64,000 nucleotides of DNA from Utricularia gibba. Its lineage: Eukaryota; Streptophyta; Magnoliopsida; Lamiales; Lentibulariaceae. A program made the translations under genes and the position numbers. The stretch's first letter is position 1. Each line of letters starts with the position of its first letter. Below, in pieces: positions 1 to 14,000 of the stretch. The notes below the pieces were generated by a model, which was given only the letters and a program-made list of their open reading frames with translations, was not told where the DNA came from and searched no databases. Where the stretch lies: the NCBI GenBank assembly GCA_002189035.1, contig CM007991.1, positions 372,001-436,000 on the forward strand, written 5' to 3'.

Positions 1-65
1 TGTACAACTTCATCTCAAGACGCCCAAGGAAAAATATATCCTGGGTGTTGTCTGCTTGTACTAGA

Positions 66-3000
66 CTAGCTGCAGATAGCCTCCACCGATAGCTTTTTCA
101 TGACACTGGGGCAGGGGTCACCGCCAAAGATCTCTGGTGTGATCGGCACCGTGCAGGATCTTGACCGACACAGTACTGTGGAAGGCGGGAGGAGTCTATG
201 AGCTCGAGTTCCATTTAAGTAGAGGAAATAGGATGAGATGGCTACGTACCCTCTGGAAAACATCGTAGGAGTGGAAGGCATGGCAGCTTCCCTCTCTGTA
301 GTTCTGGCAGCTCCCCTCAGGTGTTCCAAAGCTGGCGAATTTGATGGAGGAAATCTTTTGGCCTGCAGAGCACGAGAGGTGCGCTTTGGGCCTCAATGGC
401 TTGTTCACTTTCCCTGATGAGAGTAACTGCCAGTTCACCAAAGTTGGTTGCCACTCGTGTATGTCAGCGCACACACTTGACACTCCTCTTTTCACCAAGG
501 AAATGCCGCTGGGATCACCTCCCCACTCTTCGAACACGGCCAGAAGATTCCCTGTTGGGTAAAGCCACGAGCGAGGAACATGGTACCTGAGAGTTGAGTG
601 TGTGCCATAGATATCAGATATGAAAATGTAGAATCCGGTGTAGAAATCAAAGACATGACTGTGAGGTGAGCATTACCATCTCTGTGAAGCTTCACCACAG
701 TTCCTGAGGCATTTTTTCTCATCAAACCAACCAGCGTAGTTGCAGGGTGCACAGTTTCCGGATGCTTTGTACTCATTCCAGTAGCGCCCAATGCTCTGGC
801 CATTGATCCAGATTTGGCCTTTGCTCATGGTATTCATATCTAGAGCCAATGGCTCATCTCCATCAGGGGCATTGAAAGTGGTCTGCACACGGATAGTTTA
901 ACAAAACATGAATGAGTACTTTCATGGACATTCCCTTAAGTTCACATGCATTTAAGCATGCTTACCTTGTACCAAGTCAGTGGCTGTCTACGACTGACGT
1001 AAGAACCCTCCATCCACTCCACGGAACTGCTTCCAGTTACTGTGTGTAGACTCAAGAATTCTCCCTTCAGACCAATCTGCCGAAGAGAACAAGAAACTGG
1101 GTTAGTGATATTAGAGGATGATTCCAAGAGAAGCATCTTGAGCTCTAAAGACAAACCTGGTAAGTCCATTTCTGCCATGTCAAGTCTCTTTTCCCTTCAT
1201 TCAGACCGGTGAGGGAAACAGGACCAAGCACACCAGCATTCCATGTTTCGAAATGTGTGCCAACATTCTGCAAAAACAATGCTTGGAAATGAAAGACTTC
1301 CTCATGTTTAAGGAGAAAAGTGAAGAACATTTAAGGACACTGCATAGAGTTTTTTGTTGAAGAAAAGAAAGGAAGACGAACCGGGAGGCCAACTGCAATG
1401 CTTAGAAGCTCAATTTGGTTTACTCCAGCTTTGAGATTCACACCGTTACTGAAGGTTAGTCTAGGCTCTTCCAGCCTTCCATAAGCAGTTCCTGCAAAAT
1501 TTTGACAACTGATGTGAAGCCAACAATGGGATATCCAGAAAACCCATGGTCAAGATGGGATCACGTCAATGACATCTCCGGGTTATTGAATAGTTGTCTT
1601 ACCAGCTAGTTCTCCATTGACAAAGACATGCAGAGCATGGCCTGCGGAGAGCACTGTAAGAACAGGCCACTTCCCATTTTTGAGAAAATTTTCACTAGAG
1701 TCTATGACCACCCTGCGTAATGTATATGAAGGTAAGAATACTGTTAGAAAAAGAATGGAAACTTTATTCAATGGATGTTCTAAAGTCAATGGTAACTTAC
1801 TCTGTGCTATACCACAGATAATCTGTGTTGTCTCTGGTGATGTTAACCTGTTCAACTAACCCAACAACCGAAAACAAATTGCCATGATGCAACGCAGTCT
1901 CTTCGAAGTATGAGTTCCAACTGAAGTCCTTGATTACAGTATCCATCTTCATTTGTGCGGTTTGAGAACCAATCTACATAGGAAAATTCATAATTACTTG
2001 ATATGAACACTCACACTTTCATAAATTTTTATGCAAGTTTCATACCATTGCAGTATTATAAATAACGTTCTTGCAATCAGGGAGTATGCTGATAGACCAT
2101 GGGGGCAAATTATGCTTGCTATTCCAAAAAGACAAGGTTGCATATGACTTTTCATCATAGTTTGCAAGAAAAGCAGCACAAGACCCGGTTTTGGTTTGGT
2201 AGACATGAGCCTGCACGGTGGAAAGCTTGTTTACATTTTGTTATCACGAAACATAGTGAAACAATACACAAGGGAAAACAGAGATGCATCAAACCTCCTG
2301 TGAACTTCCAAGCGTAATAACCTTGTGATCTCCATATAGTAAAGCAGGCTCACAGAGTTTAATTGCCCGGTGCAAGTCTCTTAGATGACCCCATTTAGGC
2401 TGCCTTAAGAGCCCTGCGCACAAAAAACAAAAAGTTCATGGCTAATCATTTATTTTAACACCTTTTATTCCTCCTATCCACGTGATAAAATCTTATAAAG
2501 GTAGTTCAGTGAGTGTGGAGTATAAACACATCATATACAGGAGTGCTAGTAGCTACAGTGGAACCATTCTCTTCATAATATTGTCATTTTTCCTTTTAAG
2601 TTATGCCGACATACATTCCACCTCAGGCTTCATGAAAACAAAAAAAAAAAACAAAAACAGGATAATGCTTACCAAATTCATCAATCGGTGCATCATAGTC
2701 ATAACTGGTAGCTATAAATGGGCCACCAGCAGTCCTTCCAAAGTTTGTCCCACCATGATACTACCAACAAGGAAACATTGGATGAGCTGACTGCATCAAA
2801 AATTATGTGCAAAAACAGCTTTCAGTATACTATCTTCTACCATATAGTAGTTGACGTAAGAGCCCCCAGTCTGAAAAAATCTAGCAACTGAAAAAGCCAT
2901 ATCCTCTACCGGGCGATAAGGAACTGCACCACCAAACTCAGTGAACCTACAGAAATATAGCGCATAAGTGGATCTAGTATTTAATGATATTCTCCTTGAT

Positions 3001-4547
3001 GGAAGTTGGATGAATTGTGTCCCCAGGAAAAACATAAAGCATTTACCAGCCAGTCCATGCTTCAGTCCAAATTTTTGGCTTGTAGGGCTTATTAGGATAG
3101 AAATAATCACAGTAGAAACCATTGCATGTATTGATCTGCATGACAGGGAAAAAATTATGCGTTAACTTCAGGTCAAGTTGGTTCCAGGACATAGAAACTG
3201 TGATAGAAACACACAGGATAAAAGAAGAAAAATGTGAAATTTGTAATGCAATAGCCAGAAGGGGGTTGTCTATATTCAATCCATGGGGAAAGCAAATAAA
3301 ACCAAGAAGGAGAAAAGAGAAGAAAGTCAGAAACCAGTAAAATCCGCATGAGATAAGGTGAAGTAACATACCACAGGATCTGGAGCATCATCTTGTTTGC
3401 ACATGATCCATGGAACACCGGTACCAAGATCGACAGCCATTTTTGCAGCCCATTGAATATAATTCTTGGCAGGGTCACCGAGCTCCCATTCAATTGGTCC
3501 ATATTCATTCTCAATCTAACAAGTTGTGAATGCTTTTTCTTAGTTTCATCCTTTCCAATATATTATTAAAGGGAGAATGATGACACAAAATATACCTGGG
3601 ATAATATAATTGGGCCACCTTGTGTTGCGTACAACTTTTCAGCTTTCATCATACTCACAATCTTGGTGGTGAACTTTTGCATGGCATCCTGTGAATTGCA
3701 GAAACGAAAACAGGAAAGAGAGTCAGTTCTGCAGGATAATAACTTTACAGTGATCAAAAGATCGTTTCCCTAACCTTAAAAGGACCATTATCTGTCCTGA
3801 AGCTAATTCCAGGAACATACTTGAGCCAAATTGGGAAAGCCCTGAAATTGCAAACACCAAGAACTCAATAAGGCATGAATTATCTACCGAACAGCGTGAA
3901 AAATGAAAACTATCTCGATGGAAATGCGAGTCACAAAAGAAGTTCTATATGCCAGGTTCAAGTATTACCCAAAGTTCCATTCAGCACAGGCATAAGGCCC
4001 AACTCTGAGATGGACATAGAGGCCAGCTTGTTGAACCAGCTTAATGAACTTCACCAAATCGTATCTTCCCTCGAAATAATACTGCAATTGTTCAAAAAAA
4101 AAAAAAATTAACGTCACATCTGCAACTGGATACTATCACCATCAAACAAGGAGAAGAGAACCCGTAAAAAAAAAAAGAAAAAAAAGAATCAACAATCAGC
4201 ACCCACATTCTCAGGTTCAGGTTCATGGCCGTTCCAGAAAACGTATGTTTGAATAACATCTACTCCGCCATCTTTAGCTTTCTGAATGAGATCCGGCCAC
4301 ATCTGTATAATCCAGAAGCAGATACAACAATCAGCATTCAAAAAACAAGAAAAATAACCAGAAATACAATTGCTGTAAAAGTGGGTACCTCAGGAGTACT
4401 CCTTGGATAATGAATGGATCCAGAAATAAGAATTTTCTTTTGCCCATTTATAGAAATACCTCTGGAGTCATATGAAACATACGCTTCACAGAAAAGCAGC
4501 GAGCTCAATAACACCACCGCCGCTACAAAAACAATTTTACTCCACAT
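66..4547 (-). CDS. BGAL: Beta-galactosidase (GH35, SUEL-lectin tail), last exon frameshifted
   Basis: Secreted glycosidase that removes terminal beta-galactose from cell-wall polysaccharides. Exons (minus strand): 4389-4547, 4207-4302, 3969-4081, 3775-3841, 3596-3688, 3372-3515, 3047-3135, 2841-2946, 2673-2760, 2295-2413, 2046-2210, 1801-1973, 1603-1712, 1382-1491, 1157-1267, 966-1076, 677-882, 250-586, 66-175. A hydrophobic signal peptide covers residues 1-22. The acid/base Glu lies in IENEYG (about E180) and the nucleophile in WTEAWTGW (about E249). A SUEL/galactose-binding lectin domain ends the protein. The intact frame would give about 835 aa, normal for plant BGALs. In the last exon the frame entering from the splice site reads YCVGQ and then leaves the family frame, stopping at position 98. 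The family ending ([13 protein letters not shown]...) lies in the neighbouring frame down to the stop at 66. One base is missing near 158. Family certain; whether the gene is functional is open. Confidence 0.93.
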
Positions 4548-6689
4548 TGCTTCTCTCTGCAGACACACCACGCAAAACCCAGCTGAAGATTTCCAAGAAA
4601 AAAAACACCTTCCTCGTTTTTTTTTTACCCAAGAAAATTATTCTCTCCCGTGATACCCAGCTTTATTCCAATACGTAAAAGGAGTACATGGGCATAAAAA
4701 AAAAGTCTTCAAGAAACCGGCAAGAATGTTGGACAAGAAGCTCTTGTGCAGCACCCCTGTTGTAGTGCGCCTTCAAGAACTCGGTATTCTCGCCCAGTGA
4801 GAAATGGAGACGAAAACGAGACAGGACGGACACAGTGGGGGTGGGGGGCGCGTAGTTGGTGTTTGCGCAAAAGGGCTTGTCTCTCCCCTCAGTTGTTATG
4901 GCAGGCTACTGCGTACGACCGCGTTTCATTTTTATACACGAAAGAATGGGAATACAGACAACCCTTTTCCCCAAAAACAACACACGAAAAAGAAAATGAG
5001 TGGTCATGGAGGGAGGAGGAGGGAGGAGGAGGCGCGGGTCCCACCCTCAGCTGGGAGCCTCCCTTTTGACCTATCTCCTCTAATTTCACCAGCCCTTCCC
5101 TCCCTCCCCCTAAATTATTGCAGATTTGAGGTTTATTGGTTGGCACGAATGTTTTAAAATGTAATAAATTTATTTTTTTGTGTCCAAATTACCTTCAATT
5201 CAATAAATGGTGGAAATTCGAATTAATACAAAATTGAATATATATATATATGATTTTAAGAATATACGATCAACATAAAAAAAATTTCAAAAAAGGATTG
5301 GGATGAATGAAATTTTGAATCGAATGGAAAACGTTGTTTGTAATTTAAACAAACCCATTTCCGTAATTAAATACGAAACCCCGACTAATCATAGAATGCC
5401 AGCTCATCGACACGGTAATTATTATTTTTACCGTCTCTCTCTCTATCCACCCAAACGCGGCAGGAAAACTTGGTCAGATGTTTATTTCGTAATTAATAAA
5501 TATATTTAAAATACGCTTGATTATGAAAACTCACATCATTATTGGAATTACACATGTATAAAAAAATACATTTTATACAAGGGTAGACGTATGGTGACAG
5601 TGACCATATTGATTAAAAGAAGTATCTTCTTAAAAGTATAAAAATTATTTTTTTAAATAAACATTATCTTATCAAGCCATTGTGGGTTATGGCATTTTAT
5701 GTTACTCTTTTCTTTTCATAACGGAGAGTAGGCCGCTGCCCAGCCCTCCGATCCCTAAATATCCCAACCTATGAGTATGTTCCGGTCCGCACGGCATCTA
5801 CACCACTCGTCACTCGTCACTCTCCTGCCTGCCTATGTCCCGTATTTAATAAATACAAAATGTATTTTTTTTAAATAAAAGAAAGATAAAGTGTGGGGAT
5901 TTAATGGGGCCCGCGGGGACACACCGCTCTCATGAGGCGACTTGGTGAAAATCAAGATATTGGGCCGGTTTAATATAATCCCAATCCAATCAAATCAAAT
6001 CAAATCAATTCCCTACGGTTATTAGTCCCTTTTACGCCTTTAGTATAAAGATAAATCCCTTTTGTGTTAATGCACATTTACTCTGTATCAAAATGCTTAA
6101 TGAACTTCAAATCTCAAGATTCTTCTCCATCGGGAAAATCGCTCCCTCTCTCTCTCCTCCAGCTCTGTATATACTGTTTCACTGTTTTTGAAATAAAATA
6201 TTATTACCCACTTTCCCCTTATAATCTATTTTTTACCTTGCGCAAAGTACATTAATAAAATTTTATACCAAATATATAAAATATAATCTATATTTATTCA
6301 AATCTGTCCAAACTGATCAACCAAACATGGAATTACAGTGCTGCAAGAAAAAAGAATGATTGGTTTAGAATGAGTCCCATATAAAATACCAGAATAAAAA
6401 ATATCCCCTTGAAGGACCCGGGCCCACCGTTGATTATACATCACATAAACTATCCATCTATCTATTTCCTATTTTTTTTTACTTGGAAATAGTAAAAATG
6501 GGATGGCAGGCATTTACCCGCTCGCGCAAGGCGCAACATCATGAGCTGGACCAATCTCATAACTCCATGTCTTTAGGCCCACCGGTGAAAGAAAGAAAAG
6601 AAAAGAAAAGAAAGGTGAATGAAAAGCCATCTTCCACTCTTTTATGGGTTTGAATTTTTTTTACAAAAAAGAAAGAGAAGAGAGAGTAA

Positions 6690-6855
6690 GAGCATTTTTA
6701 GTGATTTTCTTAAATAGTTAGTTACATATCTTTTTTAAAATCATTTTTATTTTTACGGAAATTATTTGAGTAAATTTCTATGCTGAGAAAATCACTTTCA
6801 GAAAATTTAGTTTACTCATGGAAACTATCATTTCTAAAAATTACTAAAAATGATG
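6690..6855. mobile_element. Tourist/PIF-Harbinger-like MITE, 166 bp
   Basis: The left end reads GAGCATTTTTAGTGATTTT. The right end, reverse-complemented, reads CATCATTTTTAGTAATTTT, a 16/19 match as terminal inverted repeats. Both ends are flanked by TAA (6687-6689 and 6856-6858), the three-base target duplication expected of PIF/Harbinger MITEs. The interior is AT-rich and has no coding potential. Confidence 0.72.
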
Positions 6856-9094
6856 TAATGGTGAATCGGATAGATAGAGGTCCAGGGGCGGGGTGACGGG
6901 GTTCCACGCAAGCCGGAGGCTCACAAATCCGGCGCGGCCACATGGTCCAAATCCACAAATCCGATATCGTTTTTTTCGTGTGTAAGAAAAATACTAGATA
7001 CAGATGAGTCAGTCAGTCCGAGACGTAGAAAGGAAGAGGGGGGAGGGGGCCCACCGCCACCTTTGTCAAATGGCGTGTTGAATTATTGTAACGTGGAGGT
7101 TGGGAGGCTGGATGGACAGTGGACACTCTCTTGTGCCTGTGGGGTACCCCCCCACAAGCCCATACACTTTGAGCTTCATAATAATTAATATATACGATTC
7201 ACATTTCACTCAACCGGTATACAGTTAGTTTCAAACGGTTTAATTCAATATTATTTTAATAATAGAATAAAGTCACGATGATATGTAATTTAAAAGTGTT
7301 TTTGTCAGGAAACAGGTGAACAGATTTCAAAATCATCCGGGGTTTAGGCATCCACCCTCTCTATCTATGGAGTTTGGTTGCCCCCCAATGTTGTTGTAGT
7401 AAACTGTTTAGGTATGGAATAATTCTGAAAAACACGATATCTTGTTCAAAGCCATGGCTCCTGTATTTTCAAATGTTAAATTTAAGGTTAAAGTAACATT
7501 TGGGGTTACTAGAATCAATTTTATTTTACAACGTATATCAAATTTTATTCTACAAAAATTAATTTTGATGATCATTTCAATTATATGATAAACATGATAT
7601 AATAGCTTTTTTATAAAAAATTATTTTAAAATTGAAAGTAGAGTTTATATTTTCTTTTTAATATTGTCATAAATAATTTAGTTACTTTGATTATATTTTA
7701 ATATAAATATATTAATTTAAAATAATATAAATTATAATTCAACAACCGTATAATATTTTTATGATACAAATGATATATAAAATATATTTTTACACTTTAA
7801 ACATGAATGCATTTTGTAATAATTGTAATTTTAAATATATATCAATTTTTATTCTATTAAAAATTTCAACTTTAGAATAATTTTTCAAAAAATAAGTTAA
7901 ATCTAATTCAATCTGAATTCATAAGTTTAGGTTTCGTTCAATAATTTTAATAAAAAATTTATTCGTAATGTTTTCATGATAGATGAAATCCGATATCACA
8001 ATTTTACAAATATCCGATATGATGATATTATATATTGTTATCACCAAATTTACGATTAAGACGTGTTATTTAAAATAAATGCTTGCGTGAGCAAATATTT
8101 AATTGGAAAAATGTGGTGATGAATGGATGACATAGTAGGGGCATTAGCCGTGTAGCAGTAGAGAGAATAATGATAAGTGCATTTGATTTGGTTGGAGAAT
8201 AATGAATCAGGGGCACATACGGCATGTGAGGAGTTTGGCGTTAGTTGAAGTGGGCTTTTCCCGCAGCTGGCGTCACTGTCTATCGGTATTGGAAAAAGGA
8301 AGAGTCCAGAAGGTAGAGAGTTAGTTGTGCGTGGCGAGGGGCTGCTGGATCAGGATTGGCAGCCACACACTCCCAAGGTAGCCACATACACTTGTGGGGC
8401 GGGGCTCCCATGGTTCCGTGGGAGGATGGGAAACCGCTCCAATCATCCAATGTCGTGCCTTAATATATCCATAGAAAAGTAGATTGGATACAACTACAAT
8501 ACTTTCTTACCACAACAACCAAGATATGAGTCTGACAACCAAAACATACATACATACTTGATAAGTTGGCATGATCCATACTCATTTTGCACGTTATTGT
8601 CCATTTTAGACATTTAATCCTTATAGTTTTAGGTTTTGATAATCCATCCTAAAATTAACCCTAATCAAGAATACTAAATTTTGGAGTTCTGATGAAGAAT
8701 CTTCTATCGTGATTGGGAAAAGACCTTATACAATTTTTTACATAATCATTTTACTTAATCTCATCATTCTCCGTTCACAAACGATGTGGGATTCACCTAA
8801 AGTGATTCTGCCTCCCTTACTTGGATAGTACCTTACATAAGCATAGCTACTTGTGGACATATATTATCATCAATCTTATAAATATAGTAATATTTTAAAT
8901 ATCAGCATCATATACGAGGAGATGTATATACGAAGATAGCATCATGATATTCGGGTAGATTTTTAAATAAATCCTTTTGAAATATATTTAAAAAGAAACT
9001 TAATTTCTATATTTCTACGTGATTTGTATTTGTATTACGATCTTATTCTGATCGTCTTAATATAATAATTGGATCAATTGTGTCATATGTTGAG

Positions 9095-9505
9095 CATCCC
9101 CATTTTTCATGTGGACACCAAAATTTGCGTCTTTGTGTTAATCACGACCAGTATACACAGAGATGGTAAAAGATGAGGAAGTGGGGAAGAGCCGCATGGA
9201 TGAATTGACTGACTACTGGATAAGCATACGAATAGCGGATGCCGTATCCGACGCATCGACACGTCCGTGCCAATCCCCATTTTTCCTTTGGACACCAAAA
9301 TTCGTGTCTTGATCATGGTATACGTATATGCACAGAGTGTAAGAGATAAGCAAATGGAGGAAGAGGCGCATCCGCACGCATGGATGAATGAATGAATTGA
9401 CTAGTTACTGGATAAGAATGAGAAGGGGATTGGGTGGTGGAGCAGAGCATAAAAAATAGTGGATGCCGTATCTGACGCCTCGACACGTCTGCGCCAATCC
9501 CAGGA
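9095..9505. repeat. Diverged tandem duplication, about 180-230 bp unit
   Basis: Two head-to-tail copies, about 9095-9270 and 9271-9505. Both carry, in order, CATTTTTC..TGGACACCAAAATT, a CACAGAG box, a GGATGAATTGACT box, TACTGGATAAG, and GGATGCCGTATC followed by GACACGTC and GCCAATCCC. The second copy has extra bases in its middle. No coding potential; origin unknown. Confidence 0.75.
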
Positions 9506-11016
9506 TGGATGTCGAGCTCATCAGCCCACTGCGGATAACTGGGGGTTCTCCTTATCAACACACGTTGATCTCACGTAGGATTTTTTCACACACAAGACGT
9601 GTCACTCTGTGCCTTCATTCTGCACCACGGGATTTCATTCTGTCATCATCACCCATACTTCTGGGCGCCATCTTAATCCCAATCCCATCATCTTTTGTAT
9701 TTATATTTGACTTATAAAAAAATACAATACAACAAAAGATAAATCTTCTTCATGGGACGTTTGGATGGAATTTTGCAATTGCAAAAGAACGGGACACAAG
9801 CGTTTGGGCCGAGGGGCGGTTCGGGCATCATGGGCATGGGTTGGACATATTAATCCAGCCCTGCCTTCAAATCCAGATTTGGAGACAAGAATTATTGGGT
9901 GAGAATGGATTTAGTAAAATAATTTAATTAATATGATATTATGTAATTATAATTAAAAATATATTCGATACGTCGATTTTGTAAATACATGTTTGATAAA
10001 TATTGTAATTAAATTTTTATGTTATATAATATATAATCAGTTTTGAAATTATGTGATTAAAATTAATTTTAGAATTATAAATTGTTTTATGGAATATCAT
10101 AAAATCATATTATAAAATTTAATAAAATGAATTATATATTACAAAAACTATTATATAATTTAATGTTATGATATAAATGTATTTTTAAAATAGATTAAAA
10201 AAATAATGTAATATTTCTAATTAAATTGTTTAATCACTAAAATAAAAATTTATTAAATTCAATATTTTATGAAGTTAGCCACATAATATAATTTTTTTAT
10301 TTTAATAAATAATGATTAAAGACTATAATTTTTAAAAATTTAATAGAATTATTTTAGAAATTATATACACATAACAAGCCTCTAAGTTAGAGTAAAAAGT
10401 GTCTAGAAAAAGATCATCCAGTATTATGAATACTCCGAAAGAAAGTGTTGCTCATATAAAAAGATACACATATAAAAAATATCTGAAAAATCAATATTCA
10501 AGAAGAAATAGAGGTAGACATGAATATAAGTCAATTCGAGAGTCTCGTTGATAATAGATAAATATGAATTTGACTCACGAGTCAAAATAAATCAAACCTA
10601 TAAATCGATCAACTAAAAAATTAATAAATATATTATAATACAAGTTCGAGATCTTAGTCAAGTCAAGGATTTTGTTGGGTAGACCAAAGATATCTGGTGA
10701 GTTATCATTTGAAAAAGATGGATTAAAATACTAATTATATAAATACCTATTTTGATTAAAAATAAAAAATGTCTAGTGATTAAAAAAATCATTGTAATAA
10801 AAATTAAATATATATGATTTTCAAATAATATAAATAAATAATACATTTTTGAATGCTAGCCAGACAGTTGTACAAACAGGGAAAAAGAGTAACGTTGACG
10901 ATCTTCTTGAGAGCTCCGCAAAATCTGGAACCTGGGGAATCTTGATGTTTTTTCTGTGCTTTGCTATGGTTTCAAGGGAGCGTTTCGATCCGTGAGTTGC
11001 AGCGTATTTCTGGGAA

Positions 11017-14000
11017 ATGAGTGTGCTTGAGGAGAACGAAGGGATTGTTTTCGAAATTGCAGTAGCCATTACCAAGTTCGAGGGTAATAATAGTTGTGTT
11101 GAGGTTCTTGTTGAGGAACTGAAGAGGAGAGGGCTCATTATCGAAAGAGTAGTTGGAGTTCAAAACGATTTCATTAAGGTAATGAAACCCTGTCTTCACT
11201 TGACTTTACATGTACGCATTGTCACTTAAATTATGGAAATGGGATGGCAGTTAGCAGCGCCGCTAAAGGTTTTGGGGAAGGCTGCGGCGGAGTTAAAATT
11301 CAGAAAAAGAACACGTATAGGTAAAAAGATTTAGGCTTGTGCATATTCCTATTCCGTCGCTGATCTTGGATGCCACTTTATATTGTTTCCAGGGCTGGTT
11401 TTTCCATTTGAATGGGACGAGGCTGATGCTTTTGTTAGGTTACCAGATGGCTCGTTGTTCAGTTGGTCTGAGCGTTATTGTTGCTACAGTCATATACTTT
11501 ACGGAATTGTGAGCTGTTTCTGGCTTCTATCACTTTCTGTTATATAGATACCGAGTGATTTGCCCAATGTATCAGATTTTGTGCAATAATGATGTTTAAA
11601 CAGTATAGTGTGTATGATAATGAAGAAAATAATGACTGAAAAATCGGCAAGGTATAACATTGATCTCATTAAGGATAGGGGCGCAATCACCATGTTTGAG
11701 ATATTATAGTTGCATATTTCTGATTATGTGGACTTTGCAGGTGAATGAAGATAAATCTGTTCAAGTATTACATCATTATTCTGGGGAAATCGAATGGGAA
11801 CCAGGAGAATCATTAATATGTGTGTTGGAAAAAGGAGGGGTTGTCAAAGAAGTGTTTCCATTACATGGTGGTAGTCCTTGCCTTCATCGTTGTGGAGTTC
11901 ATGTAGCACCACTGAGATTAATCATCTTTCTCCTTCTTTGTTACTAGATGAGAAAAAGAGGAAGCAACTTTTGCGGATTTGGGCAATGAATTGGCTAGGT
12001 TTCACATCACAACCAATTGATGATATATGTTTATATTACGGGATGAGGGTAAAGTTGTATTCAGTCATTGTTTCTTCTGAAATCCATAAAGTTTCATCTT
12101 CTTCCTCTCTCTGGTTCAAAATAAACGATGTAGTGACTTTCTTTAACTTTTGCTGGTTTTGTTGCAGATTGCCACTTATTTTGAATTTCTTGGAATGTAC
12201 ACTAAGTGGATGTTATTCCCTGCTGCATTGGGGCTTGTGGTGCACCTTATTGATTTCGGGTAAGATTTGAGTTTGTATTTGTTCCACGTGTCAATTTCTT
12301 TCACATCTTTGCATTGCTGAAGTCAGATTAATAAGTTTTTTTTTTCTCAGACCATTGCAGCTGCTGGTTCTACCTTTCTTTTTTGTATGCTTAATATTGT
12401 GGTCGGCTGTGTTTTTCCAGTTCTGGAAACGTAAAAACTCAGCCCTTTCTGCAAGGTATATTTGTTTGAAGTATGCATTTGCTTGCATAATATTTTGACT
12501 TAGGTGCTGTGTTTGATTTGCGATTTTGTTTTTTCTTTCCTGGATTGTAAGGTTTCAAACTTGCGAAGCTGCTGATCCTCGTCTGCGGACCGAGAATATA
12601 TCATTTCGGTCACATGCAGAACTCATTAGGAAGCAAAATGCTGATCGGATAGACGAAAAAGCAAATTTCCAGAGGGAAGAGTGGCTTAATTGGATGATGA
12701 GACTAAGAAATGATTTTATTATCATCATGTGCATCATTTGCCTCCAGCTGCCTTTTGAATTAGCCTATGCTCATCTGTTTGAAGTGTTGCAATGGGATAT
12801 TTTGAAGTAAGTTACGTATAGTTCAAACATTTCTTAATGACTCTGACTCTTGAAGTTTAAGTTTTTTCTTTTCGTATTTTCCAGGTTTTTTTTGACAGCA
12901 GTTTACCTCTTCGCCATTCAGTACTTAACAAGAATAGGAGGCAAGATATCTGTAAATCTTATTAAATACGAAAACAATGAGAATGTGGAAAATCGAGCGA
13001 ACAGCTTGGTGTACAAGGTAAAAATAGGATGTCTTTTTTTCAATAGTTTCACAAATATATTTATCTTTTGTTTTTTTGTGCGAATCCAGGTTTTTGGTCT
13101 TTATTTCATGCAGTCATATATTGGAATATTTTATCATGCTTTAATTCACCGTAATATCAAGTCCCTGCGTCAAGTTTTGATTCAACGACTCATCGTTTCG
13201 GAGGTTGTATTCTCAGAAATACCTTTTTTTTTTTTGCATATGTTACCTCCATCTATGCATCTTTGCTGATAAATCCTTTCTCAGGTCATCGAGAATCTAC
13301 TGGAAAATTCGATACCTTGTCTCTCATACAGCTTCAAGAAATATAGGACTATTAGGTAGGTACTTGTGTTTGGTGGAGGCCATTTCTCTTCAACCTACCC
13401 GTTAATCTGTTGCTCAATTTGAAGGACAAAACGAAGGCTGGAATCAGCGTCATCAACATCAAATGATCGTTCCATTCCTAGAGTTGAGAAAGACTACCTT
13501 AAACCTGCTTATGCTCCCAGTATTGGACAAGGAATTGAGGATGGATTGTTTAATGGTGAGGGATGCTTATGCATCTATGATATTTTTAGTTTTTGTTAAT
13601 CTGCACTCTTAGAATTGGAAACACTTTCTTTTGCAGATTTCTTGGAATTAGTCTTGCAGTTTGGGATGATCATGATGTTTGCTTGTGCATTCCCGCTAGC
13701 ATTTGCCTTTGCAGTGGTGGTAATAATATGACCTTTTATTTGTAGTGAATGTGATGGAAACCTTTACACCTTTCTGAAGTCATGGTTAGCTTGTTTCTTA
13801 CGCACGTTTATTTGTTCCAGAACAATCTCACCGAAATTCGAGCAGATGCATTGAAGTTGCTTACCATGATGAGAAGGCCTGTGCCCCGTGCAGAGGCATC
13901 TATTGGAGCTTGGCTTAATATTTTTCAGGTTAGCACGCATTCTGTATTGCTAATCCATTTGTTTTGCTAATTCATTCCGCCTGATGTGCCCTTTTTCCAA

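Larger units (their letters stand above)
4548..11016. other. Intergenic, no gene seen
   Basis: About 6.5 kb between two divergently transcribed genes. It holds the BGAL 5' leader and promoter next to 4548, and the anoctamin promoter and leader in roughly 10.85-11.0 kb. The rest is AT-rich, with a short (TA)n run near 5240, an A/G-rich run near 6590-6615, a Tourist-like MITE and a tandem duplication (both listed separately). Only short, low-complexity ORFs occur. Confidence 0.7.

Noticed and set aside
66-250. Alternative splicing to explain the BGAL frame change
   Set aside because: Only one GT donor (249/248) and one good acceptor (177/176) fit; other AG positions in the intron give a different wrong phase or disrupt YCVGQ.
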